A DNA stretch of 64,000 nucleotides from Pseudomonas sp. ACM7. Its GTDB lineage: Bacteria > Pseudomonadota > Gammaproteobacteria > Pseudomonadales > Pseudomonadaceae. Below, piece after piece: positions 10,616-23,767 of the stretch. The position numbers and the translations under genes were made by a program. The stretch lies in assembly GCF_004136015.1 (NCBI RefSeq), contig NZ_CP024866.1, positions 2,601,422 through 2,665,421 of the forward strand. The letters are read 5' to 3'. Each line of letters begins with the position of its first letter. Within the stretch, counting starts at the first letter, position 1. The notes beneath the pieces were generated by a model, which had not been told where the DNA came from, ran no database searches, and saw only the letters and a program-made list of their open reading frames with translations.

Positions 10616-12406
10616 ATGAAAATCATCATCCTCGGCGCAGGGCAGGTCGGCGGTTCGCTGGCGGAACACTTGGCCAGCGAGGCCAATGACATCACCGTGG
10701 TCGACACTGATGGCGAACGTCTGCGCGACCTCGGTGATCGGTTGGACATCCGCACTGTGCAAGGCCGCGGCTCGCTGCCGACCGTGCTGCGTCAGGCCGG
10801 CGCCGACGACGCCGACATGCTGGTGGCGGTGACCAACAGCGACGAAACCAACATGATTGCCTGCCAGGTTGCCCACTCCCTGTTTCACACCCCGACCAAA
10901 ATTGCCCGGGTTCGCGAAGCTGCCTACCTGACTCGCTCCGAGTTGTTCGACAACGAAGCGATTCCGGTGGACGTGATGATCAGCCCGGAGCAAGTGGTCA
11001 CCCATTACATCAAGCGCCTGATCCAGCATCCGGGCGCCTTGCAGGTGATCGACTTCGCCGAAGGCAAAGCCCAATTGGTGGCGGTCAAGGCGTACTACGG
11101 CGGCCCGCTGGTGGGCCAGCAACTGCGACAGTTGCGTGAGCACATGCCGAATGTCGAAACCCGGGTGGCGGCGATTTTTCGTCGTGATCGGCCGATCCTG
11201 CCGCAGGGCGATACGGTGATCGAGGCGGACGACGAAGTCTTTTTCATCGCCGCCAAGGCGAATATTCGCGCCGTGATGAGCGAAATGCGCCGCCTCGATG
11301 AGAGCTACAAACGCATCGTCATCGCGGGCGGCGGGCAGATCGGTGAGCGTCTGGCCGAGGCTATCGAAAGCCGTTACCAAGTGAAGATCATCGAGATGAA
11401 CCCGGCCCGCTGCCGTCATCTCTCGGACACCCTCGACAGCACCGTGGTACTGCAGGGCAGCGCTTCGGATCGGGATCTACTGCTGGAAGAGAACATCGCC
11501 GACGCTGACCTTTTCCTGGCCCTGACCAACGACGACGAAGCCAACATCATGTCCTCGCTGCTGGCCAAGCGCCTGGGTGCGAAGAAGGTGATGACCATCA
11601 TCAACAACCCGGCCTACGTCGACCTGATCCAGGGCGGCGACATCGACATCGCCATCAGCCCGCAATTGGCGACCATCGGCACCTTACTGGCCCACGTGCG
11701 CCGTGGCGATATCGTCAGCGTGCACTCATTGCGCCGGGGCGCGGCGGAAGCCATCGAGGCGATTGCCCACGGTGATGAGAAGTCGAGTAAGGTCATTGGC
11801 AAGTCCATTGAGAACATTGGTCTGCCGCCGGGAACCACCATCGGCGCGATCATCCGCGACGAAGAAGTGATCATTGCCCACGACGACACGGTGATTGCGG
11901 CGGGTGACCATGTGATTCTGTTCCTTGTGGATAAGAAGCATATTCGGGATGTGGAAAAGCTGTTCCATGTGGGGTTGAGCTTTTCTAATTCAAAATCGCC
12001 AAGATCGCAGCCTTCGGCAGCTCCTACGCCGATCTCTGTAGGAGCTGCCGAAGGCTGCGATCTTTTGATCTTCGCTTCAAAGGACTCCACCATGCTCGAA
12101 TCCCTGGAAAAAATGCTCGCCAAGGGTGTGGATAACTCATTGCTGCGCTTCGGGCTGGGCAAGGGTTATCTGGATCTTGGGGAAAACGCCAAGGCCGCTG
12201 AGCATTTCCAGCGTTGCGTCGAATTCGATCCGAAGTATTCAGCAGCCTGGAAGCTTTTGGGCAAGGCCCATCTGGGGCTGAAGGATTTCGCGGCGGCACG
12301 TCAGGCGTGGGAACAGGGCCTGGAAGCCGCTCGCGCCCATGGCGACAAGCAGGCCGAAAAGGAAATGACGGTGTTTCTGAAGAAGCTTGAGCGTCAGGCT
12401 CACTGA
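10616..12406 (+). CDS. trkA: TrkA potassium-uptake regulator, read through into a downstream TPR protein
   Basis: The first 457 residues are TrkA, the cytoplasmic NAD-binding subunit that gates TrkH/TrkG potassium channels. It has two RCK repeats, with GAGQVGGSL at 7-15 and [10 protein letters not shown] near 237, each followed by a TrkA-C domain. TrkA normally ends near residue 457 (LFHVGLSF). Here no stop follows: the frame crosses a perfect REP palindrome (12002-12063) and continues into a separate-looking TPR gene, giving 596 codons. The sequence AGCTTTTCTAATTC at 11979-11992 suggests loss of one T from a run of five, since AGC TTT TTC TAA would restore the expected ending. This is either a true frameshift or a homopolymer sequencing error. 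Confidence 0.9.
   Translation: MKIIILGAGQVGGSLAEHLASEANDITVVDTDGERLRDLGDRLDIRTVQGRGSLPTVLRQAGADDADMLVAVTNSDETNMIACQVAHSLFHTPTKIARVREAAYLTRSELFDNEAIPVDVMISPEQVVTHYIKRLIQHPGALQVIDFAEGKAQLVAVKAYYGGPLVGQQLRQLREHMPNVETRVAAIFRRDRPILPQGDTVIEADDEVFFIAAKANIRAVMSEMRRLDESYKRIVIAGGGQIGERLAEAIESRYQVKIIEMNPARCRHLSDTLDSTVVLQGSASDRDLLLEENIADADLFLALTNDDEANIMSSLLAKRLGAKKVMTIINNPAYVDLIQGGDIDIAISPQLATIGTLLAHVRRGDIVSVHSLRRGAAEAIEAIAHGDEKSSKVIGKSIENIGLPPGTTIGAIIRDEEVIIAHDDTVIAAGDHVILFLVDKKHIRDVEKLFHVGLSFSNSKSPRSQPSAAPTPISVGAAEGCDLLIFASKDSTMLESLEKMLAKGVDNSLLRFGLGKGYLDLGENAKAAEHFQRCVEFDPKYSAAWKLLGKAHLGLKDFAAARQAWEQGLEAARAHGDKQAEKEMTVFLKKLERQAH
12002..12063. repeat. REPIN inside the trkA-TPR reading frame
   Basis: The arm at 12002-12027 (AGATCGCAGCCTTCGGCAGC and six more bases) has an exact 26-base reverse complement at 12038-12063, with a 10-base loop. 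It is the second REP class of this window, also seen at 43351-43416 and as a half-copy after the tandem repeat at 12692-12759. It is open in the trkA frame and would be translated. Confidence 0.85.
12092..12406 (+). CDS. tetratricopeptide-repeat protein, in frame with trkA
   Basis: From the ATG at 12092 ([21 protein letters not shown]) the frame encodes 104 residues with two TPR units (about 20-53 [20 protein letters not shown] and 54-87 [20 protein letters not shown]) plus a charged C-terminal helix. It is a likely protein-interaction scaffold of unknown partner. AAAGGACT lies about 9 bases upstream, so it can be started independently even though it shares the trkA frame. Its stop codon abuts the stop of the convergent PilZ gene. 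I list it separately because it reads as a complete small protein. Confidence 0.75.
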   Translation: MLESLEKMLAKGVDNSLLRFGLGKGYLDLGENAKAAEHFQRCVEFDPKYSAAWKLLGKAHLGLKDFAAARQAWEQGLEAARAHGDKQAEKEMTVFLKKLERQAH

Positions 12407-12646
12407 TCAGAGGTATCGCAGGCCAATGCCCTCTGCATCCACCAGCACCACTTCCATGCGCACGCGCGGCGCGCCTGTGGATAAGTCCTGCACCTGACCG
12501 TACACCACCGCGCCCTTGGGCAATGTCGACAGGCCCGGATGCTTGACGTAGACGCCTGTCGTCGAAAGGTTACGCGTCTGGCCCAGGCATTCGCCGAAGC
12601 TGTGGTGACTGATCTTGATGCGAAAGGATTTGCGGTGTTCGGACAT
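12407..12646 (-). CDS. PilZ-domain protein
   Basis: A 79-residue single-domain protein. The start at 12646 gives MSEHRKSFRIKISHHSFGE; an upstream in-frame codon would add a 17-residue tail unlike the family. The PilZ signature is present as RKSFR (RxxxR, residues 5-9) and NLSTTG, the N form of the D/NxSxxG motif. It may therefore bind cyclic di-GMP and act as a small adaptor. The stop codon abuts the stop of the convergent TPR gene. Upstream on its own strand lies an 8-bp tandem repeat array. Confidence 0.85.
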   Translation of the reverse strand: MSEHRKSFRIKISHHSFGECLGQTRNLSTTGVYVKHPGLSTLPKGAVVYGQVQDLSTGAPRVRMEVVLVDAEGIGLRYL

Positions 12647-12691
12647 CTGTTGCGCCCTTATTGAACGTGTTGTGGATAAGCCGATGAGCAA

Positions 12692-12759
12692 GATCAAAAG
12701 ATCAAAAGATCAAAAGATCAAAAGATCAAAAGATCAAAAGATCAAAAGATCAAAAGATC
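12692..12759. repeat. 8-bp tandem repeat array (GATCAAAA) followed by half a REP element
   Basis: GATCAAAA is repeated eight times without error, from 12692, with a ninth GATC at 12756-12759. It then runs straight into GCAGCCTGCGGCAGTTCCTAC, which is half of the REP class seen at 12002-12063. The array lies in the 162-base gap between the acyltransferase stop and the PilZ start, upstream of the PilZ gene. Confidence 0.95.
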
Positions 12760-12808
12760 GCAGCCTGCGGCAGTTCCTACGGGTTATCCACAGATCGTGC
12801 CAGCCTTA

Positions 12809-13696
12809 TCAGTACCAGCGTTCTTCGCCGGGTGGACGCTTCTTGAAGCGCTTCATGCTCCACATGTACTGGCTCGGATACGCCCGCACATAGCGCTCGA
12901 CCACCTGGCTCATGGCCGCGCAGGACGTCTCGGTATCGGTGCTGTACATGGCCTCTGGCGCGGCTTCGAGGATCACTTTGTAACCCGAACCATCCGGCAG
13001 ACGTAGCGCATGCAGGAACACGCCGACCGCTTTGCCGCCGGCGAGCATGTTCGGTACGAACTTGCTGGTCAGGGCCTGTGTGGCGAAGAACGGCACGAAA
13101 ATCCCGGCGGATTCGGACGGTTCCGGGTCAGCGGGAATGCCCACTGCACCACCTTTGCGCACTTCCTTGATAACACTGAGGATGCCTTCCTTGGTGGAAG
13201 CGGCCACCCGGTTGCCCAATTGCACCCGCTGCTTGCGCAGCAAATCATCCACCGCCTTCAACTTCGGCGGGCGATAGAAAATGATCGGTTTGCACTGGCT
13301 GCAATAGAAGTGGTTCAACACTTCCCAGTTGCCCAGGTGGCTGGTGATGCCAACGACCCCTTTGCCGGAGGCGAGGGCGTCCTTCAATACGTCGAGACCT
13401 TCGACTTCACGCACCAGGTCGATGGAGCGCTGGGCCGGCCAGATCCAGGCGCAGGCGCTTTCGGTCAGGGATTTGCCGATGTCTTTCAGGCTTTGGCCTA
13501 CCAGTCGCTCCCGTTCAGCCGCGTCCATGTCCGGGAAACACTTGGCGAGATTGATCCGCACCACATCGCGGGAACGGTTGGGGGTTTTCCACATGACCCA
13601 GCCGATGGCCGAGCCCACGGCCTGCACTGCCCGCCACGGGAGCAGGGCAAACAGCCGCAGAGCGCCTACCAGCAAGGCGCCTTTAAACTTATCCAC
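12809..13696 (-). CDS. lpxL: lipid A biosynthesis (lauroyl-type) acyltransferase, HtrB/LpxL family
   Basis: An inner-membrane enzyme of 295 residues that adds a secondary acyl chain to lipid A. The catalytic HX4E motif is visible as His120-Leu-Gly-Asn-Trp-Glu125 within GITSHLGNWEVLNHFYC. A hydrophobic N-terminal anchor (LLVGALRLFALLPWRAVQAV) precedes it. Downstream PADPEPSESAGIFVPFF matches the family's second conserved block. Which acyl chain or position it uses cannot be told, since pseudomonads carry two such enzymes, hence the moderate symbol confidence. A DnaA 9-mer overlaps the first codon. Confidence 0.88.
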   Translation of the reverse strand: MDKFKGALLVGALRLFALLPWRAVQAVGSAIGWVMWKTPNRSRDVVRINLAKCFPDMDAAERERLVGQSLKDIGKSLTESACAWIWPAQRSIDLVREVEGLDVLKDALASGKGVVGITSHLGNWEVLNHFYCSQCKPIIFYRPPKLKAVDDLLRKQRVQLGNRVAASTKEGILSVIKEVRKGGAVGIPADPEPSESAGIFVPFFATQALTSKFVPNMLAGGKAVGVFLHALRLPDGSGYKVILEAAPEAMYSTDTETSCAAMSQVVERYVRAYPSQYMWSMKRFKKRPPGEERWY

Positions 13697-13736
13697 AGGT
13701 CACTCCTGATCTTGTGCTGTGCGCGAGGCGGCTATT

Positions 13737-14294
13737 CTAACCGCCGTTCGCCAGCACCGCGTAGCGATCGCAATCCTGAGTGTGGTCCATGACCATGCCC
13801 GAGGCCTGCATCAGTGCGTAACAAATAGTCGGGCCGACGAACGTGAAACCGGCCTTTTTCAGGCCTTTGCTCATCTCCACGGCGGTCGGCGTCACGGCCG
13901 GCACTTCGCTGCGGTCCTTGAAATGGTTGATCACAGGCTTGCCGTCGACGAAGGACCAGAGAAACGCCACCGGATCCTCCAGCGCCAGCCAGGCCTGGGC
14001 ATTGCGCCGGGCCGCATTGAGTTTGAGGCGATTGCGAATGATGCCCGGATCGAGCATCAATTCATCGATTTCGGCGTCGCTCATCTGCGCCACGCGCTGT
14101 ACGTCGAAGCCGAACATTACCTGACGATAGTGCTCACGTTTACGCAGCACGGTGATCCAGGAAAGGCCGGCCTGGAACCCTTCGAGCAAAAGCAACTCGA
14201 ACAATCCCTGCGCATCGCGTAGCGGCGTACCCCACTCCTGATCGTGATAAGCCATGTACAGCGGATCTTCGGAACACCAAAAGCAGCGTGGCAT
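13737..14294 (-). CDS. tag: DNA-3-methyladenine glycosylase I
   Basis: A base-excision repair enzyme that removes 3-methyladenine from DNA. The 185-residue protein begins [20 protein letters not shown]. Cys4 and His17 near the N-terminus, with His and Cys in HTQDCDRY near the C-terminus, match the four zinc ligands of E. coli Tag. The catalytic-pocket stretch [20 protein letters not shown] is intact. It is divergent from glyQ with an 81-base gap. Confidence 0.96.
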   Translation of the reverse strand: MPRCFWCSEDPLYMAYHDQEWGTPLRDAQGLFELLLLEGFQAGLSWITVLRKREHYRQVMFGFDVQRVAQMSDAEIDELMLDPGIIRNRLKLNAARRNAQAWLALEDPVAFLWSFVDGKPVINHFKDRSEVPAVTPTAVEMSKGLKKAGFTFVGPTICYALMQASGMVMDHTQDCDRYAVLANGG

Positions 14295-14375
14295 AAGGCT
14301 CCAGGGGGCGTGCGCAGGACCGAATCGGGTATACTCCCGCTCTTTAAATCGCAGCCCAAGAAACAGGTGAATTTC

Positions 14376-15329
14376 GTGAGCCAGCCTACGCCAGCCGTGC
14401 GTACCTTCCAAGACTTGATCCTCGCCCTCCAGCAATACTGGGCCGAGCAAGGTTGTGTGGTACTTCAGCCCTACGATATGGAAGTAGGCGCCGGGACTTT
14501 CCACACTGCCACGTTCCTGCGCGCCATTGGCCCGGAAACCTGGAACGCCGCTTATGTGCAGCCCAGTCGTCGCCCGACTGACGGCCGCTACGGCGAAAAC
14601 CCGAACCGTCTGCAGCACTACTACCAGTTCCAAGTCGTGCTGAAGCCGAACCCGGACAACTTCCAGGAACTGTACCTGGGCTCCCTCAAGCATGTCGGCC
14701 TGGACCCACTGGTCCACGACATTCGCTTTGTTGAAGACAACTGGGAATCGCCGACCCTCGGCGCCTGGGGCCTGGGTTGGGAAGTCTGGCTCAACGGAAT
14801 GGAAGTGACGCAGTTCACTTACTTCCAGCAAGCGGGCGGTATCGAGTGCTACCCGGTGACCGGCGAGATCACTTACGGTCTCGAGCGTCTGGCCATGTAC
14901 CTGCAAGGCGTGGATTCGGTCTACGACCTGGTCTGGGCTGACGGTCCGTTCGGCAAGGTGACCTACGGCGACGTGTTCCACCAGAACGAAGTGGAGCAGT
15001 CGACCTACAACTTCGAACACGCCAACGTCGAGAAGCTGTTCGAGCTGTTCGACTTCTACGAAAGCGAAGCCAAGCGCCTGATCGAACTCGACCAGCCGCT
15101 GCCGTTGCCGAGCTACGAAATGGTGTTGAAGGCCTCCCACACCTTCAATCTGCTGGATGCGCGCCGGGCAATCTCGGTGACCGCGCGTCAGCAATACATT
15201 CTGCGTGTCCGCACCCTGGCGCGTTCCGTTGCGCAAGCCTACCTGCTGGCTCGCGCCAAGCTGGGCTTCCCGATGGCGACCCCGGATCTGCGTGACGAAG
15301 TGTTGGCTAAGCTGGAGGCTGCACAATGA
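14376..15329 (+). CDS. glyQ: glycyl-tRNA synthetase alpha subunit
   Basis: The catalytic class II subunit of the heterotetrameric bacterial glycyl-tRNA synthetase. A GTG start at 14376 gives the expected N-terminus ([20 protein letters not shown]) and 317 residues; the upstream in-frame ATG would add 44 unrelated residues. Family blocks [39 protein letters not shown] and [20 protein letters not shown] are intact. Its stop overlaps the glyS ATG (ATGA), so the two subunits are translationally coupled. Confidence 0.98.
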   Translation: MSQPTPAVRTFQDLILALQQYWAEQGCVVLQPYDMEVGAGTFHTATFLRAIGPETWNAAYVQPSRRPTDGRYGENPNRLQHYYQFQVVLKPNPDNFQELYLGSLKHVGLDPLVHDIRFVEDNWESPTLGAWGLGWEVWLNGMEVTQFTYFQQAGGIECYPVTGEITYGLERLAMYLQGVDSVYDLVWADGPFGKVTYGDVFHQNEVEQSTYNFEHANVEKLFELFDFYESEAKRLIELDQPLPLPSYEMVLKASHTFNLLDARRAISVTARQQYILRVRTLARSVAQAYLLARAKLGFPMATPDLRDEVLAKLEAAQ

Positions 15330-17380
15330 GTGCTCAAGATTTTCTGGTTGAACTGGGCACCGAAGAACTGCCACCCAAAGCCCTGAACACCCTGGCCGAC
15401 GCGTTCCTGGCCGGTATCGACAAGGGCCTGCAAGCCGCTGGCCTGAACTACGAGACCAAAACCGTCTACGCCGCGCCACGTCGTCTGGCTGTGCTGATCA
15501 CCTCGCTGGCTACCCATCAGCCGGATCGCAGCATCAACCTCGACGGCCCGCCACGTCAGGCCGCGTTCGATGCCGAAGGCAACCCGACTCAAGCAGCCTT
15601 GGGCTTCGCCAAGAAGTGCGGCGTCGACCTGAGCGAAATCGATCAGAGCGGCCCGAAACTGCGCTACAGCCAAAGCATTGCCGGCAAGCCAACCGCGAGC
15701 CTGCTGCCGACCATCGTCGAAGATTCCCTGAACGACCTGCCTATTCCCAAGCGCATGCGCTGGGGTGCTCGCAAGGAAGAATTCGTTCGTCCGACTCAGT
15801 GGCTGGTGATGCTGCTCGGTGACCAGGTCATCGATTGCACGATCCTTGCCCAGAAGTCCGGCCGCGATTCCCGTGGTCACCGCTTCCATCACCCGGAAAG
15901 CGTGCGCATCACCTCGCCGGCCAACTACCTGACCGACCTGCGTGCCGCTTATGTATTGGCCGATGCCAACGAGCGTCGCGAGCTGATCAGCAAGCGCGTC
16001 GAAGAGCTGGCGACGATGCAGGAAGGGACGGCGATCGTCCCGCCAGCGTTGCTCGACGAAGTGACCGCGCTGGTTGAATGGCCGGTGCCGCTGGTGTGCT
16101 CGTTCGAAGAGCGTTTCCTCGACGTGCCGCAAGAAGCCCTGATCACCACCATGCAGGACAACCAGAAGTACTTCTGCCTGCTGGATGCCGACGGCAAGTT
16201 GCTGCCACGTTTCATTACCGTGGCCAACATCGAAAGCAAAGACCCGCAGCAGATCATCGCCGGTAACGAGAAAGTGGTTCGCCCACGCCTGACCGACGCC
16301 GAGTTCTTCTTCAAGCAAGACAAGAAGCAAAAACTCGAAGATTTCAATCTGCGTCTGCAGAACGTGGTGTTCCAGGAAAAACTCGGCAGCGTCTACGACA
16401 AGGCCGAGCGCGTTTCCAAACTCGCTGCGTTTATTGCTCAACGCATTGGCGGTAACGCCGCATGGGCTTCCCGGGCCGGCCTGCTGTCCAAGTGCGACCT
16501 GGCGACCGAGATGGTCGGTGAGTTCCCGGAGATGCAAGGTGTCGCCGGTTACTACTACGCCCTCAACGACGGCGAGCCGGAAGAAGTTGCACTGGCACTG
16601 AACGAGCAATACATGCCGCGCGGTGCCGGTGCGGAACTGCCGACCACCCTGACCGGTGCGGCCGTGGCCATCGCGGACAAGCTCGACACGCTGGTGGGCA
16701 TTTTCGGCATCGGCATGCTGCCAACCGGCAGCAAAGACCCGTATGCCCTGCGTCGTGCCGCACTGGGTGTGTTGCGCATCCTGATCGACAAGAAGCTCGA
16801 CCTCGACCTGAACGACGCCGTGGCTTTCGCCGTGAATGCGTTCGGTACCAAGGTCAAGGCTGCCGGCCTCAATGATTCGGTGCTGGAGTTCATCTTCGAC
16901 CGTCTGCGTGCCCGTTATGAAGACGAAGGCGTTGATGTCGGGACTTACCTGTCGGTGCGTGCCCTGAAACCAGGTTCGGCGCTGGACTTCGATCAACGCG
17001 TACAAGCGGTAGAAGCCTTCCGCAAATTGCCGGAAGCCGCTGCCCTGGCCGCGGTGAACAAGCGCGTTTCGAACTTGCTGAGCAAGGTCGAAGGCTCTGT
17101 TCCTTCGGTCGTGGAAGCCAAGTACTTCGACAACGCCAACGAGTTCTCGCTGTACTCGGCGATCCAGCAGGCTGACCAGGCTGTCCAGCCGATGGCGGCG
17201 GCGCGTCAGTACAGCGAATCGCTGGCACGTCTGGCTGCCTTGCGCGAGCCAGTGGATGCGTTCTTCGAAGCCGTAATGGTCAACGCTGAAGATGCCAAGG
17301 TCCGAGCCAACCGTTATGCGTTGCTGTCGCGCCTGCGAGGGCTGTTCCTCGGCGTCGCCGACATTTCGCTGCTGGGCTGA
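15326..17380 (+). CDS. glyS: glycyl-tRNA synthetase beta subunit
   Basis: The 684-residue beta subunit recognises tRNA(Gly) and completes the alpha2-beta2 enzyme. The N-terminus ([20 protein letters not shown]) and the motif GAREEF-like [15 protein letters not shown] are typical. The HD-like domain region ([20 protein letters not shown]) and the C-terminal anticodon-binding region ([20 protein letters not shown]) are complete. The length matches other Pseudomonas GlyS. gmhB starts 11 bases downstream. Confidence 0.98.
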   Translation: MSAQDFLVELGTEELPPKALNTLADAFLAGIDKGLQAAGLNYETKTVYAAPRRLAVLITSLATHQPDRSINLDGPPRQAAFDAEGNPTQAALGFAKKCGVDLSEIDQSGPKLRYSQSIAGKPTASLLPTIVEDSLNDLPIPKRMRWGARKEEFVRPTQWLVMLLGDQVIDCTILAQKSGRDSRGHRFHHPESVRITSPANYLTDLRAAYVLADANERRELISKRVEELATMQEGTAIVPPALLDEVTALVEWPVPLVCSFEERFLDVPQEALITTMQDNQKYFCLLDADGKLLPRFITVANIESKDPQQIIAGNEKVVRPRLTDAEFFFKQDKKQKLEDFNLRLQNVVFQEKLGSVYDKAERVSKLAAFIAQRIGGNAAWASRAGLLSKCDLATEMVGEFPEMQGVAGYYYALNDGEPEEVALALNEQYMPRGAGAELPTTLTGAAVAIADKLDTLVGIFGIGMLPTGSKDPYALRRAALGVLRILIDKKLDLDLNDAVAFAVNAFGTKVKAAGLNDSVLEFIFDRLRARYEDEGVDVGTYLSVRALKPGSALDFDQRVQAVEAFRKLPEAAALAAVNKRVSNLLSKVEGSVPSVVEAKYFDNANEFSLYSAIQQADQAVQPMAAARQYSESLARLAALREPVDAFFEAVMVNAEDAKVRANRYALLSRLRGLFLGVADISLLG

Positions 17381-17390
17381 GGGGCTGCTG

Positions 17391-17924
17391 TTGAAACTGC
17401 TGATTCTCGATCGGGACGGGGTGATCAATTACGACTCCGACGCTTACATCAAGTCGGTGGAGGAGTGGATTCCGCTCCCGGGTTCGATCGAAGCCATCGC
17501 GCAGTTGAGCAAGGCTGGCTGGACGGTAGCGGTGGCTACCAACCAGTCGGGCATCGCTCGCGGCTATTACGACATCGCCACCCTGGACGCCATGCACGAG
17601 CGCTTGCGCGAGCGGGTGGCGGAGCAGGGCGGTGAAGTCGGGCTGATCGTATATTGCCCGCACGGGCCGGACGATGGCTGCGATTGCCGCAAACCAAAAC
17701 CCGGGATGTTGAAAACCATTGCCGCGCATTACAACGTATCGCTGACCAATCTTTGGTTCGTCGGCGATACCCTTGGTGACCTGGAGGCCGCCAAAGCCGT
17801 CGATTCTCAGCCAGTTTTGGTAAAGACCGGGAAAGGCGAAAAGACTTTGGGCAAGACCCTACCGGTAGGCACCTTGATTTTTGACGATCTGGCGGCGATT
17901 GCCGCAGAACTTATCCACAACTAA
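17391..17924 (+). CDS. gmhB: D-glycero-beta-D-manno-heptose-1,7-bisphosphate 7-phosphatase
   Basis: A HAD-superfamily phosphatase in ADP-heptose synthesis for the LPS inner core. A TTG start at 17391 gives LKLLILDRDGVINYDSDAY, aligning with the normal N-terminus, and 177 residues. The nucleophile motif is DRDGV. The zinc-binding segment is CPHGPDDGCDCRKPKPGM, with the C-x-H and C-x-C ligands typical of GmhB. The last HAD motif is FVGDTLGDLEAAKA. It lies between glyS and an acyltransferase gene, as in other pseudomonads. Confidence 0.94.
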   Translation: MKLLILDRDGVINYDSDAYIKSVEEWIPLPGSIEAIAQLSKAGWTVAVATNQSGIARGYYDIATLDAMHERLRERVAEQGGEVGLIVYCPHGPDDGCDCRKPKPGMLKTIAAHYNVSLTNLWFVGDTLGDLEAAKAVDSQPVLVKTGKGEKTLGKTLPVGTLIFDDLAAIAAELIHN

Positions 17925-18005
17925 GGCTCTTCTGACATCCTGGCCAAGGACTGATCGGGAGTGCGCTTGAATAGGCGGGCAGTGCCCGCAACGGTAAATG
18001 TCGCC

Positions 18006-18785
18006 ATGTCGATACTGCAGGCCATCAGATCCTTCCTCTTTTACCTGCTGCTGGGCACCAGCTCCTTGCTCTGGTGCAGCCTGAGCTTTTTTATCGCGCC
18101 TTTTCTGCCGTTCAAGGCGCGGTATCGCTTCATCAATGTTTACTGGTGCCGCTGCGCCTTGTGGCTGAGCAAGGTTTTCCTGGGCATCAGCTACGAAGTG
18201 AAGGGCGCCGAGAACGTACCTGACCAGCCCTGCGTGATTCAGTCGAACCACCAGAGCACGTGGGAGACGTTCTTTCTATCCGCCTACTTTGAGCCATTGA
18301 GCCAAGTGCTCAAGCGCTCATTACTGTTTGTGCCGTTCTTCGGCTGGGCCATGGCCATGCTGCGACCAATCGCCATCGACCGCGACAATCCGAAAGCCGC
18401 GCTCAAGCATGTGGCGAAGAAGGGCGATGAACTGCTGAAAGACGGCGTCTGGGTCCTGATCTTCCCAGAGGGAACGCGCGTTCCTTACGGCACCATCGGA
18501 AAATTCTCTCGCGGTGGTACCGCTTTAGCCGTCAACGCCGCACTTCCAGTGCTGCCGATTGCGCACAATGCTGGCAAGTTCTGGCCGAAAACCGGTTGGG
18601 CGAAGAAGCAGGGCGTCATCACCGTGATCATCGGTGAGCCGATGTACGCCGTGGGCAGTGGGCCGCGCGCCATTGCCGATCTGAATGACCGGGTGCAGAG
18701 CTGGAATGAGCAGATGCAACGGGAAATGGGCTCGCTGCCAGCAGCCCCTGCGGCCCCCTCCGCCAACGATCAGGTTGCTGTCTGA
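18006..18785 (+). CDS. 1-acyl-sn-glycerol-3-phosphate acyltransferase (PlsC family)
   Basis: A 259-residue membrane-bound acyltransferase predicted to convert lysophosphatidic acid to phosphatidic acid. The N-terminus has a long hydrophobic hairpin (SFLFYLLLGTSSLLWCSLSF). The catalytic block is QSNHQSTWETFF (HX4E) and the glycerol-phosphate block is IFPEGTRVPYG near residue 160. The start at 18006 is preferred because the hydrophobic segment then begins the protein. It probably follows gmhB in the same transcript. Pseudomonads have several PlsC paralogues, so no symbol is assigned. Confidence 0.88.
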   Translation: MSILQAIRSFLFYLLLGTSSLLWCSLSFFIAPFLPFKARYRFINVYWCRCALWLSKVFLGISYEVKGAENVPDQPCVIQSNHQSTWETFFLSAYFEPLSQVLKRSLLFVPFFGWAMAMLRPIAIDRDNPKAALKHVAKKGDELLKDGVWVLIFPEGTRVPYGTIGKFSRGGTALAVNAALPVLPIAHNAGKFWPKTGWAKKQGVITVIIGEPMYAVGSGPRAIADLNDRVQSWNEQMQREMGSLPAAPAAPSANDQVAV

Positions 18786-18914
18786 GATTCTGTGGATAAC
18801 CTGTGTACCGTTTTGTCGAAAAGTAGCGTTTTTTGTTTTTAAGCTTATGATTTATATACATATTTCCTAAACACATAAAACGCCGGAAATGGTGCATAAG
18901 TTTTTTTCGGGCGC

Positions 18915-18945
18915 AAAAAAACCGGCTGATATAGCCGGTTTTTTT
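18915..18945. terminator. bidirectional terminator downstream of plsC-like gene
   Basis: A run of seven A and CCGGCT (18915-18927) pairs perfectly with AGCCGG and a run of seven T (18933-18945) around a 5-base loop. It stands between the convergent acyltransferase and gyrB genes and can stop both. Confidence 0.85.
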
Positions 18946-19020
18946 ATGCCTGCGATTTGCTGGATTTCAGGCTTCGAACAAACGGCACGTGGGGCCTGCT
19001 TTCACGGAATCGCAGAAATA

Positions 19021-19051
19021 AAAAAGGCCAACGCTGAGTGTTGGCCTTTTT
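19021..19051. terminator. bidirectional terminator downstream of gyrB
   Basis: AAAAAGGCCAAC (19021-19032) pairs perfectly with GTTGGCCTTTTT (19040-19051). It lies 21 bases after the gyrB stop and is the likely end of the dnaA-dnaN-recF-gyrB transcripts. Confidence 0.88.
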
Positions 19052-19071
19052 CGTTTGGCAGGTTCGCTGGA

Positions 19072-22604
<3,533 letters not shown>

Positions 22605-22624
22605 CTAGCTTCTGCTGAGCATGA

Positions 22625-23728
22625 TTACAGACGCATCGGCATGACAACGTAGGCCGAGTCGTCGTTGTCGGACTCTTGCACCAGCGCACTGCTGTTGGAG
22701 TCGGACAGGATCAGACGAACCTGCTCAGTGGTCATGACGCCCAACACGTCGAGCAGGTAGCTCACGTTGAAGCCGATTTCCAGATTTCCGCCGTTGTACT
22801 CGACGCCCACTTCTTCTTCCGCTTCTTCCTGTTCCGGGTTGTTCGCCTGGATCTTCAGTTGACCATTGGCCAGTTGCAGACGGATGCCGCGGTACTTCTC
22901 GTTGGACAGAATCGCGGTACGGCTGAACGCTTCACGCAGGGCCTGACGATCGCCGAGTACCAGCTTGTCGCCGCCCTTAGGCAGAACACGCTCGTAGTCC
23001 GGGAATTTGCCGTCGACCAGTTTCGACGTGAAGGTGAACTCGCCAGTGGTCGCACGAATGTGGTGCTGACCCAGTACGATACTGACGATGCCGTCCGGCT
23101 CAGTCAGCAGGCGCGCCAGCTCAAGGATACCTTTACGTGGCACGATGACCTGATGGCGATCCGGCTGACCGATATCAGCCTGCATCGAGCACATGGCCAG
23201 ACGGTGACCGTCGGTGGCCACGGCGCGGATGATGCCAGCCGAGACTTCCAGCAGCATGCCGTTGAGGTAGTAACGCACGTCCTGCTGGGCCATCGCGAAG
23301 CTGGTGCGCTCGATCAGACGACGCAGTTTGCTTTGCTCAAGGCTGCACGTCAGCGAGCCGGGGCCTTCTTCCACAGTCGGGAAGTCATTGGCCGGCAGGG
23401 TCGACAGGGTGAAGCGGCTACGGCCGGCCTTCACCACAAGCTTCTGCTCGTCGACCTTGATGTCGATCAGCGCATCGTTCGGCAAGCTTTTGCAGATATC
23501 CATCAGCTTGCGCGCAGGCACAGTGATGGAACCTGGATCGGCAGGCTCTTCGAGTTGTACACGACCGACCAACTCGACTTCCAGGTCGGTACCGGTCAGC
23601 GACAATTGCTGGCCTTCGACAACCAGCAGCACGTTGGAGAGCACCGGCAAGGTCTGTCGGCGCTCGACGACGCCTGCGACCAGTTGCAGGGGTTTCAACA
23701 GGGCTTCGCGTTGAATGGTGAAATGCAT
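22625..23728 (-). CDS. dnaN: DNA polymerase III beta sliding clamp
   Basis: The 367-residue ring-forming clamp that tethers DNA polymerase III to DNA. It begins MHFTIQREALLKPLQLVAGV and ends with the conserved SDNDDSAYVVMPMRL, whose last residues belong to the hydrophobic partner-binding pocket. The three clamp domains are all present, with RRLIERTSFAMAQQDVRYYL at the start of the second. The length is exactly as expected. It starts 39 bases after the dnaA stop and should be in the same operon. Confidence 0.98.
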   Translation of the reverse strand: MHFTIQREALLKPLQLVAGVVERRQTLPVLSNVLLVVEGQQLSLTGTDLEVELVGRVQLEEPADPGSITVPARKLMDICKSLPNDALIDIKVDEQKLVVKAGRSRFTLSTLPANDFPTVEEGPGSLTCSLEQSKLRRLIERTSFAMAQQDVRYYLNGMLLEVSAGIIRAVATDGHRLAMCSMQADIGQPDRHQVIVPRKGILELARLLTEPDGIVSIVLGQHHIRATTGEFTFTSKLVDGKFPDYERVLPKGGDKLVLGDRQALREAFSRTAILSNEKYRGIRLQLANGQLKIQANNPEQEEAEEEVGVEYNGGNLEIGFNVSYLLDVLGVMTTEQVRLILSDSNSSALVQESDNDDSAYVVMPMRL

Positions 23729-23767
23729 GGTCTAGTCCCTTGCCTTAATAAGCTGCGCTGGTGTTCA

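Noticed and set aside
12692..12759. possible CRISPR or iteron array
   Set aside because: The unit is 8 bp with no spacer, and there is no replication gene beside it; it is a simple tandem repeat linked to REP sequence.
14295..15479. upstream extension of tag to 580 codons
   Set aside because: The extension is antisense to glyQ and glyS; the true Tag start ([11 protein letters not shown]) is at 14294.
15239..17428. 729-codon minus-strand frame across glyS
   Set aside because: It is a shadow of glyS and glyQ. The plus-strand proteins have all family motifs and translational coupling.
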